NCBI GenBank assembly: GCA_032718565.1
Contig: JAVGVS010000013.1
Coordinates: forward strand, 2,303,249-2,367,248
DNA length: 64,000 bases
Source: Distichodus sexfasciatus
Lineage: Eukaryota > Chordata > Actinopteri > Characiformes > Distichodontidae
Reading direction: 5' to 3'
A program made the position numbers and the translations under genes. Below the pieces are notes generated by a model. It made no database searches, had not been told where the DNA came from, and saw only the letters and a list, made by a program, of their open reading frames with translations. How positions within the stretch are numbered: position 1 is the stretch's first letter; the number at the start of each line of letters is the position of its first letter. This document shows, one piece after another, positions 36,501-48,600 of this stretch.

Positions 36501-39500
36501 TATAAGGGGTTAGATGCACGACTAAAACTTTTTTTGCGGTATTGCACTGTGTGCATTCTGAAACTAGGTCACTTGTTGCTGTGTAAGATGAAATGCATGT
36601 GAAAAAACCCTTCAACGTGTCAGATAGCCAGAGTTGTACTGGTAAAAGTAGATAAAGGAAGCAGACTGTATAAGCAGAAATGTTAACACTATAAACAGAC
36701 CTGCAGTGCTGCGGGTATCGTGGTCGAACATATTTAGAGCGTCCGCAGTTTCTGTGTTTTGTTTTTAAGTGTATTTTTCTACAAAATTATAGGGATTTCA
36801 CTGAATTTGAGTGTGCGTAAACCCGCTAGCACTGACTAACAGGTTGTGTATTTGGAGAGCATGTTATTTAGAATACACATTGGTTTTCATGTAAAGTTAG
36901 GATGGAAATATGACTTGACTAGAAGCAGAAGCAAAATTTTTGTAAATACAGGTTGCAAATTGAAATTGCTGAACGAGATTAGCTGGTGCTTTTGTGAGGG
37001 GTGCACGATTAAAAAAGCAATGGCTTTAAGCAATTCACGATTAAACTTTTAAGATACTATTCCCATTTGACTGTGGCAGCTCAGCACTGAGTCAAATAGT
37101 TAACAAATTTATTGCATATGTGTACATGCTGACTGCATTTCCTTCATGCTCATGCAAAGGAGGTCTATCTGGGCGGATTTCGACATAGTACTATCTATAG
37201 GATTGCAGACCTGAACTTCTGTCAGGGAAAAAGTTAACTAGCCCCGTTACGTTAGTTGAAAAATATGAAGCGATTTTTTGGAATGTATGAATCAATTTTG
37301 AATTGACGAAGAAAGAATCGAGAAAGATTTTTTTGCACCCCTAGCATTTGTATAACCAGTATATACACTCTCTTAAAGGCAAAACACTATGTAATCTTAG
37401 TGCAGCCCTTTTCTAATAACACTGGATAAATTGTAGGACTAGATTTTGTGGGATATGACTTTGTACCACCAACGGACCTATTTGACTCACAATGGGAGGA
37501 AAGGAACATATGGTCCCTGTCCGATGCAAAATGCAAATGCGTGAGAATCAATGTCCTATATCCATCAACCCACACACTCTCTCTCACAGACACACACACA
37601 CACACACAAATGAGCAGGCTGTTTGGAGTAGCCAGAATAGATAACCAGACTTAATGTGTCTGAGCTTTGAAGTCAGCCTGTGCACAGGTCTGGAACTGAA
37701 CAAAACCTCATTTCTAATTACAGACTTTTTACAGCAGTGTGTATTTTAGGCTTTTCTGCTAGTCCTGCATCAACGTGAGGGGAAAATGACTTTCCGATAT
37801 TTTTCTGTGACATATACACGAATAAATGCAGGATTTATTATTAACCAAATGATTGTGATGGAAAGCAGGTAAAAATGATCACCTTGTCTCGAAAGCTTTC
37901 TGTAAATCAACTCGTGATTTAATGTCATAACGTACAAAATGATAGATCAATCAATAATTAAACATCTCAATGACGATGCAGAAACGATATATCGTGGAAG
38001 CTCTGTATTCTTTTTCTTCACCACAGTAGCCGACCAGTTTCCATGTGGACGAAACCAGGACCCCTGATTTAGGGTCAGAGTTCCCTTTTTTAGTGACCAG
38101 TGTCACTAAAGACATCAACTAGAGACATCGTTCCTCGCCCAGAACCACCCCACTGACATTACTGGGAACATTAAAAAGCAAAAGTGACCATGAACATGGC
38201 TTCCGGAAAGAAGAGATGCTTTGCAGACGTGACCTTGAATCATACTCTGCCTTTTAAATGTATTTGTTGTATTGCGCAAGCTCCTCCGCTGGGTTCTATT
38301 TGTACATGGTCAGGGCTTTGTACACGATAAGTGCACTCACCCCTGTGGACAGAACGGATATCGCTCTCGTTCTCATCTTTCCGCACAGACCAGGGGCATG
38401 GAAGCATTTTTATCCTACACTGAATGGATGTGACATGATTCGAAAAATAGCAAATTGTGTAGAAAGTAGTGTTGTGCAAAATGTAGTTACGTTTGGCTTT
38501 AATTAAATTTTTTCACACACTGAATACCACACGCTGTGCTGTCCACAGATTGCAACAAAAACCTGAAACTGCATAAGTTTCGTTATTTTACGCATGAATA
38601 ATTACATAAATAACAGAAATCAGGTGCTAGGTTTGTTAGCTACCTATAAACGGAAAATTTGCATCCTAAAATGTGTCTGCCCTTGAAGTCAGATGAATGT
38701 ATTGTTCTTGCTCTCTCTCTTTATTTCTTACTGTCTTTCTCTTTTGTGGCGTGAGTGTGTAGCGCCTAGAGCTGAAGCTGCATCTGTTGAAGTCTGAATG
38801 GCTGTGCTTTCGTGAGAGAGAATGCAGAGAGAATAAAGAGGCTACCTCAAGGAATTTGCCAGTCTACTGCTTTAATATTAAGACAACGCACACGGTAGTA
38901 GGTTCTTAAGGAGATGGTACATAAACACACACTGAGGAAAGTATTAACCGAATTTTAAAAATAATTTTACGTCCATTTAGAGATTTCGAATCTTGTTTTC
39001 CGATCCATTTTTGATTAATTGCTCACACATTTTCTGTGCATGTTGTACTTATATTAATTTTAATGTGTATGTGGCACATTAAAAATCTCTTTGCCTAAAA
39101 AAAATGAAAAAGGTGTATTATAGGCAAAAAGAGTCTTAAATGAAGCTGATGAAGACTTATTGTGGAGGACACTAATCGATCAATGATCAATTCTATGGTC
39201 ATGTTAATCAGTCTCTTTAAGATGCCACAATAAATTGTAGATGAAAGGATGGATTTTTACCATTACATTTTACTGTGTTTAGCAGATGCTCTTACGCAGA
39301 GTGACGTCCATTTTTCTAACTGTTCCTGAAGCAACTTGGGGTTAAGGGTCTTGATGAGTAACCCAATCTTGGTAGTCCCAGACGTAGGATTGAAACCCAT
39401 GACCTCTTGGTCCAGAGGCGAGTGACTTAACCACTAAGCTACGATCACCCAGCCAGTATGGTTTTGACAGAGCTTATGAAATAATTATCATCAATTGTTC

Positions 39501-42500
39501 TAACAAAAGTAAGCAAAGGAATATGCCTGGTGTACCTCCCAACGTCATTTCAGAAGTGTATTATAAGGTTTCTACTACGTGTTGTATGGTGATGGTTCTG
39601 ACAGGTTCAGCATCACAGAGAGAGCTACTCTTCCTCAGCAGATCATTGCTGAATCTTGAAAGTCTTGTCTAGTCATGTAAATGTGAACACTTTCCTTAAC
39701 TTGTGGCTTTCAAAATCACATCTGAGCCGCTGATTTTAATCTTAGCGAAAATAAGTGCGTTCCGCTTTTCGAAGCCTTTCTCCTTTGGAGGCGTTTCTTT
39801 CTGAATCATCAACATTTCCTCTGCGGGCTTGTTGATGTTAATGAGGCCTGTTTGTCATCTCGTGCTTGGCATAAATATAAATGTCATGTTTTTTCACTTG
39901 ACAGGTCTCGTTCCCCCACGCAGTCATCAGCGTTTCGGGCTCTCCGTTGTCGAGTCATTAATGCACCCGGCTCTGATTATTATCACATTATGGAGATTAG
40001 CGAGTTTGGGCTCGGAAACAGAGGGCCCGCTCTTCCACTTCCATCTCCCTCTTCCTCCTCCTCCTCTTCTTCCTCCCCCTCAGCTCCCGCCTCGTGTCTT
40101 TGTTCGGTGGCGCCCCACGTTTTCCTTTTGTCCTCCGCACAAAGCGGAGAGATTAACATTTCTCCTTCTGTCATAGTTTCTTTGTTTTTTCCCCCAATTC
40201 ATTTTCTCCTCAAAGCTGCTTACTTCACTTCAGCTCCTAAGCTGGAAGCATTAAGGACTTTCAAAATCCCGTCTCGGGCTTTCTTCCAAATGAGCGCTTG
40301 AGATAATTTATTAAGGATATTTTGTCATATTTTTGAGTTGCCCACGTTCGAGTCCGTGATTTAGCGTGTAATGTGTGATTTATTGTTCGTTAAAATGTCA
40401 GCAGGAACAAGAACATTAGAAACTTAGTGGCAAAATCCTTCTTTTATCCAATGACAGCGCAGGATGAGGGCCTCATTAGCATGTGGATGGGGGTCTTGAG
40501 CCAGCAGGATGGGATTGGTTGGCTCAGACACTGTTTGCACCACCAGGCCCTTAGGATTTTGGGCACACACTCACACGTAAAGGCACACACATTCAAATGC
40601 TAGTGCTCTTGGAGTTTCCCATGCACCTCCACTCTCCTAATCTCTTTCTCAGCACCATCATGTTAAGGGTTTTTTTGAGAGTGAATCTTCTCACTTTGAC
40701 AGTTGATAGTTTGCATGTATGCTCCGGAAGCAACAAGTGTTTTATGAACTTTAAAAAAAAAAAAAAAAGTTTTTTTTTTTTTTTTTAAGTCTTATTCATG
40801 GTAAAAAAGGTTACTTTTGTTGGTATTAAAAGCAATTTATGGTCCCCTTATGGTTTTAGAGGGATTGGAAAATATCTGTTTGGAGATTTCATGTCCAAAA
40901 TTGTGATTAGTGCTGTGTAAATTAGTACTTACTTGGCTTTGAGCCATACAGGTCTGAGAGCCCCTGTGTTGTTGACCACAAGATAGAGGGTTCGAATCCT
41001 GGAAGAGCCTATAAAAACCTGGGGTGTGTTTCCCAAAAGCATAGTTGCTAGCTACGTTAAGTTAGCAACTATGTTAGCAACTAATATAGTGTAGCAACTA
41101 ACGTAGTTAGCAGTATGTTAGCAACTATGCTTATGGGAAACGCAGCCCTGGTTGGGCCCCTATGCAAGGCCCTTAACCCCAATTTGTGTTGGTTGTTGAA
41201 ATCTTAGTCCACATTCCTACAGATCCCAGCAAAAGGTGTCAAAATCATTGATGGGACACCTTGTTACTAGATTTCAACCGATACGTTTTTTTCAGGGCCG
41301 ATACCGATACTGATTATTACTCAGCAAAGAGAGTGATCACCAGTATTTTAAGACCATGTATGTTTGCTTAAAAATGTTTAGATTAACAGTTACTCAAACA
41401 CAACACTTTTTAAGCATGTCTTTTAGCATATGTTTAATTCTGAGAACTGCTTATATTGTCCAAACATTTAGTGTCTTCACTATATCCATATTTGTTTAAA
41501 AAATAACCAATATTGGTAAACATAAAAATGTGAAAAAGATCATTGAGAGGGCCGACAGTTTGTCGACCCTTACTTGTTACTCATGTGTTCAACTGCAGCT
41601 GTTGGTGTGTGAAAACTACATTCATTCTACATAATTTTTGGCATGAAATTGATTAATCTTTCAGATCTTATCAAGAAACAATCCTGTGACTATCTCATGA
41701 GCACTGTTTTAGGGCTCAGGACTATGTCTGAGCAACTGCTTTAGGGTCATTAGAACTTCTGAAGCTCCTTAAGCTTTCAGAACTATATTGTTCTCTCTCT
41801 GTGTTTTCTTTAAAGCATCTCAGCCCCTCTCTCATCGTTCCCTCACTTCAACCCCTCGCTCTGTTCCCGGCCTTTTCTCTGGAGCGCCCCACGACTGGGG
41901 ACGTGCCGCCCTTTTCAGCCAGGCTTCAGGCACAAATCTGGGGGGAAAAGCGCTCGTAGTTTCATGGAAATTCCGCTTCCAAACCCGTATCACGAACTTT
42001 GAGTTCATGACCAGAATGAAACCGACAAAATAAAGGTTTGTTGCGTCTCCGTGTATCGCATTGGGACGCTCTCTCCGCTGTCTGGGGAGTTGGGAATGCT
42101 GCAGGCATTTAAGACAGACAGAACCGGTGCAGCATTTTTATGAACCTGCAAACTGCCAGCTCGTTATTTTACAGCTCGTTTGTTCCGGTGCCTCCCTCGC
42201 TCGCTCCCTCTCTTTTTTTGCCTGGTGCTATGCTTCAGAGGCTCATAAGATAAGCTAGAGAACATTCCGCTCTTACTGCAGTACAGTAAAGCAAAAACTC
42301 AATGTGCAAACCACACATGTTGCTAATCCTCTCAAGACACAACGTGACTGCTTGTGACAGATCTTCCATCCACGGCTTACCTTCGACATGTAATATTTAT
42401 GCGGGTTTAACAAAGAAGGTCTGCTCTTTTTGTCCTTTTTCTTAACCAATCAGAGTTAAAAACGGAATAAAGTTTATTTCCAAGCTTGGAAAAAGTTATA

Positions 42501-44039
42501 ATGTGAATGTGCCAGAAGCAGAGGATGTGTGCGATAGATTGAAATAAATATCCATCTATACAATTTTAACCAGGATGTACAATAGTGCAAAGTTCACCTT
42601 ATGAGAAGCATGACCAAGTGTCCTTCAATATGTGGTTGAGTTTCTCATGCTAAAATAGCTCATATTTTTCCCTGAAGTTTAAGCCGGGTGCATGGAGACC
42701 GCATTGGTTCATTCCGTTTTTCCTGTTAGATCCAGGAAAAAGGCGCTCTTTTAGACGGGTGCCTCTAAAAGCTCATTCCATCCTTGTCAACTCCACTTAC
42801 TGCATGTCCGTCCCCCAGGAGCTTGGCACCTCGCTCCCCACCCCCACCCCACCCGAGGACAGAGGCTTCTCTCACCTTTGTTTTTTTTTAAATGCCTGCA
42901 CTGGCTGAGCAAGGAGTTCGGGAGATTTGGCTCCACTGACCTTTTTGGGGTTTAGTAACATTTGCTAATAGAACACAGATGGATATGGACAGGATTGTAC
43001 AGGAACGCTCAGTGTTGGTGCAAAAATATCCAAGAGAAGGCTATAGGTAAAGGAAGGAGGGTTGGGCAAAGAATTGTAGGGATGCGACATTTTCAGTGTC
43101 AAAACCGATACTTTGGGTATTGGCCGATAACAATTACTGATCCGATACCAGTGAATGGAGATCATTCCTTAATGCATAAGGCAACATCTGGTTTGGCTAA
43201 AACTTTGCTTTCTGTTCTCGGTATAACAAAATGTACCAAATTCAAAATCCAACTTTACTCAGTGGTTTAATATTAAAATGATAAATACTGCACCAGCAAA
43301 AATCTCTAAATTGAACAGGATAAAAGACCTGAAAGTGTCTTATATAACCTTTTTATGGCGGCAACAATTTATGTTTGTTCAGTATAAAAATCCAGTATAA
43401 AATGATATATCAGTATGAAATGAGACCAAAGTCTGAACATGAAATTATAAGTTGCATAAGTAACATAAAAGTTGGTTGCGTAATGGCTAGTGAGTTTGCT
43501 CCGTGATTGGAAGGCCATCGATTCGAATCCCAGGCCGGTAAAGGAACCACTGAGGTACTCATGAGCAAGATGCTGTTCCCAAGCACTGCTCCCCGGGCTC
43601 TACCAGGTCAGCTGCCCACTGCTCCTTCATGGATGGGTCAGATGCAGAAGTCACTTTTTGTTGTCACTCACTTTCACTTAAAATAATTTTATGGAATACA
43701 CTAGGCTTTTTAAACAAGGCAGCTACATCGCTAATGGACATATCCTTTAGTCTCTGTTCATTTAAATGAGAATAAACTGAATAAATCAGTATCCTAATAG
43801 TGGGATCAGGATTACTGTATTGTACCGCTTCTAGGAACTGACAGTAACAGGGGTTATTAATATATATGTGGTTCTTGTCAGTGATTAAAATTTAGGTTAA
43901 GTATTGCTGAGACAGCGGGATGGGGACTGGTCCTTTAAACGGGGACAATTCACAGCTGTTTGCAAATGTTTGGCACAATAGCCCATTTTCACAGGAAACT
44001 GTTAAGAATGTGCTGCTCTTTCTCATGCTCTCAGCCTCC

Positions 44040-44083
<44 letters not shown>

Positions 44084-45579
44084 AACACACACACAGCCTC
44101 TTGGGATTTCATAGCCATCAGTATCAGTTGTGTTTTAAGGATCAACTTTTTGTCTTCAGCCCTAATCCTCTCTTTTGGCAAGGATCACATTACAAACCGG
44201 CCTCCTTTCTCGTTTGAAATAATCAGTCTGTTTTGTTGATCCCTTATACTTTTCCGGTACAGGGAATTTGCTCTAAGTGTCTTCTTTAGGTCTGGAGAAA
44301 TAACAGTCACTGCACTTTAAGCATGAGGTTGCTGTTCACTTTATCAGGAACTCATGTCTTTTAGTGTGTTTTGTCGGTTTGGTTTACATTTAGAGATTTT
44401 AGTCCATCATGCATTGTGAAAACCCCTTCACTAGACATACTGTAATCGGCTCAATGAATGTCATGCATATTGTTGAGTTTGGGACAATGTGTTTAAACTA
44501 TGGTCAAAAATATACAAATGAATGCACTCAATACAGTACCTTTTTACATCATTGTTATCAACCATTTGTTTACTATAAACTACTATTTCTTTGTTTAAGA
44601 ACATTTTAACTGGTCGCATCACCTGACAAAAACATGGATGACATGGATGTCATTGACCCAGTCGGTTGGCAAAGGTCAATCAAACAAAGAACTATCATTG
44701 TATCAGATAGCATGAATGCCTATTTTTCAATGCACGCCGTATTAAACTTGCGTTCTTCACCATGAACCTTTCTCTTAAGTATAATGCTTTGAATATGCCA
44801 ACTAGCTCTCTAATGCCAGTAATGTCAAATGGCCCATTCATTAATAGACAATTTGAGAATTGATATCTGACTAAAGATTAAATTCACTATGTGCTGATAA
44901 TAATTTGTGAAACAAGTCTTGCAAAAACAAAAAGTAAACATAAAAATGAAAGGGAAAATAAACAGCACAGAACCTCTAAAACATTCGTATTCATTTATGA
45001 TGTGTGCTCTTAAAAGCACAGTTAAATTGTCATGCAAATTTAGGTCTGGGTTAAATAGATTAAATAGTAAAACTGGGTCTGGATTCAGAGTCTGTCTAGT
45101 AAGTTCCAATGACCTAAATTATCTTGGGTCAACCAGTTTCCTGTGTCGAGATATTCAATAGATTAGATGCGGTCTGTAACTGTACATGTAAAGTTAATAT
45201 TAATATGTTAATATGGAGTGTTTTTCCAGCTTTTCCAATTGGCCAGTAATTGTAAGAACAAGGTATGTGTTTGTAAAATGGGGCAGTGATTATATGTAAA
45301 CTTTGCATTAGAATTATAGATGTAGAAGGTAGAATATGACCCTTTAAGGACGAGGCATGATGCAGTAGGGGGGTGTGTGTGTGTGTGTGTCTGTGTCCTC
45401 TCAGACATTCCAGTCAGGCCAATGGGCTCTGCGTTGCCTCTGACTAACAGCAGCATAGCTTTCAGTCATCATCTGTAGCTGCTACTTTCTGATAAGGCTG
45501 GAATTATAGCCCATGTTTTCCTATGTTGCCTATGCTTTTCAGCAACATATTCCAGATGTTGCATTTTTAAAATAACTAT

Positions 45580-45621
<42 letters not shown>

Positions 45622-45650
45622 TATATATATATATATTATTTATATATATA

Positions 45651-45689
<39 letters not shown>

Positions 45690-48600
45690 GTATGTCTGGC
45701 TGACTAGGCTTTTTAAGCTGCTAACTAGAGTTGTTGAAAAATGAAAATTTATATCTTTTTTTTTTTTAGTTCTTCTAGGTTGTGCTTGAAGTTTAGTGCT
45801 ATATGAAAAACCCTCCTTTTACACTCATGTTTTCTAGTTGAGTAATTGACTAACTGTAAGAGATGGTTGTTTTACAGAGCTACTACATTAATGGTAATCA
45901 CTGTGTATGTGTCTGGTGTTTTAATCAAATCTTCACCCCAGACTCATTTGCATGCCTCAGCCTCTGACCAAAACAGCAACTAGAACAGCCAGCTGTACTA
46001 AAATTACAATATCACGTAATAATAGCAGGTCACCTTCGTGTTCATCTCCCCTGTGGTTTATTACATTTGTTAATAAAATTGCTAAACATACTAAGCAGGA
46101 AGAATATGAATACTTAATTGCTGTTGTTATTAGAGCTGTTTTTGACATAGAAAGAGGGAGTCCTGTTTTATACAAGACCCTACTAGAGAAATACTAAAAG
46201 AGCATTGTTTTTCTTGTCAGCCACCTGTCTGATTATAGGTGATGGTGATTCTACAGTGTTATCACATTGATGGTGATCACTGTCTGGTGAAAAAATGTGA
46301 AATCTTACTACCCCAGACTCATTTGCATGACTCAGCCGCTAACACCAAATCAGCCACTCCAAATCAGCAGCCTGCACTGAAATTAGGTTTCCAGTATCTC
46401 TAATTAGGAGAATTGTTGTATTGTCTTCATATGTATATGAAATGTATTTGTCATTAAATATTTATATGTATTTCCAAACAGAAGAGACAGAAGAGGGGAG
46501 GGTCTAGTTTTATACCAGACCCTACTAGAAAACACAAGACATTGTTTTCCTTGTGAACAACCAGTCTGATTACAGGTGTTGGTGATTCTACACATTATCA
46601 CGTTGACGGTGATCTGTCTGTCTGTGTGTGTGTGTGTGTGTGTGTGTCTGGTGAATTAACTCAGCTGGGTCTTAGCAATACTCAAAAAATTTAAAAGCTT
46701 CACCCCACACTCATTTGCAAGGCTTCTCACCAAAACAACTACTCAGAACAGCAGCCTGTACTGGAAATAAGAATTTTATGTAGTTATATATAATGCAAAA
46801 ATTCACTTCCATGTTCACCTGATGCCCATTTCTTTTGGTCACTGTAGCTCATTATAAAAGCAGTATCTCTAATTGGGACAGCTGTTGTGTTATTTTCCTA
46901 TGTATTTAAAACTTAAAAGCTTAAAAATGTTGTTTAATGATGAATTTTTCTGAAATAATTCTTGTTAACTATATTTTAGCTAGAGTGATTAAAGCTTATT
47001 TTTGACAGTAAAGGCAGGGGATCTAGTTTTATACTTTCAGGACTCCCTCCTAGAAATACTTTGAAGAGTATTGTTTTCTTGTGAACAACCGCTTGATTAT
47101 ATAGGTATGGTGGGATTCTACAGATTATCACGTTGACGGTGATCATTGTGTGTGTCCGTATTAATCAGTAGTTTCATGTTTGACCTCATGTAAAATCACA
47201 TAAAAGTATGTCTTCTTTATTCTAGTGTCTTGTTTTAAAACTCAACTGGAATTATTTACATGTTTTTTTACTTAGCTAGGTCTAAGCAATACTTTAAAAA
47301 TGTTAATTCTTCACTCAAGACTGATTTGCATGCCTTCCCACCAAAACTGCCACTCAGAACAGCAGCCTGTACTGAAATAAGAATTTCATGTAATGATACA
47401 GATGCAAAGTTCAATTTCCATGTTCACCTGGTGCCTATTTGTCAGTGTAGAACTATTATAAAAAGCAGCATCTCTAATTAGGACAGCTGTTGTATTCTCT
47501 TCTATATGTATTTAAAATGTAGCATTTGTACTTAAGAGCTTAGAAACATTGTTTATCAAAGATTTTTCTGAAGTAATTCTTGTTAACCGTATTTTAGCTA
47601 GAGATCACAAATCTTATTTTGACAGTGAAGGAAGTGGATCTAGTTTTATACCAGACTCCATTTCAGAAAAATACTCAAAGAGTATTGTTACTTGATAGCA
47701 CTGAGCATTTTATATTGATTTTTGACAGTAAAAGGGGGGGTCCCATTTTATACAGGACCCTACTGGAGAAATACTAAAAGAGCATTATTTTCTGGAGGGA
47801 CGAGAGGCTGATTATTGGTGATGCTGACTTTACAGAGGTATCACGTTGACGGTGGTCATTATGTTTTTGGTGCATTAATCAGCCATTCGTATTTATAATA
47901 ATAATAATACTAATACTATAATAATAATGTCTTCTTTTTTTCCCACCAAACGCCAATTGCATTGCAGCTCGTACTGAATGTAAATTTCTATGTAATGATG
48001 GCAGATGCAAAAGTTCACCTCCATGTTCATCTGGGTTGTCTGTTTTGTCACTGTAGTTAATATAAAAGTCAGTATTTTTAGTTCATATAGAGAGAAAGAT
48101 GAAAGATCCCCGCAGAATCTCTTGTTAAATAATGTTGACTAAAAATTTGTTATTTATCCACATAGTGTAACGTTATATATAGGACAATTTTTAGTGTATT
48201 CAGTGACGCTTTGTTTATGCATTATTTAATACGCTTGAACTTTTTGCATCTATTTTTGATATAAAAAGGATCCTGTTTTATACAGGACCCTACTGGAGAA
48301 AATACTAAAAGAGCAATATTTTCTGGAGAGATGAGAGGCTGATTATTGGTGATGCTGACTTTACAGAGGTATCACGTTGACGGTGGTCATTATGTTTTTG
48401 GTGCATGTTTTTGGTGCATTAATCAGCCATTCGTATTTATAATAATAATAATAATAATACTATAATAATAATGTGTCTTTTTCCCACCAAAACGGCCACT
48501 CAGAACAGCAGCCTGTACTGAAATGGGAATTTCATGTAATGATGGCAGATGCAAAGTTCACCTCCATGTTCATCTGCTGTCTGTTTTGTCACTGTAGTTA

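Noticed and set aside
39852..40301. 149-codon open frame in dennd5a intron 1
   Set aside because: The product is a low-complexity Ser/Pro stretch from a CCT/TCC tract, with no protein signature. The sequence looks regulatory instead.
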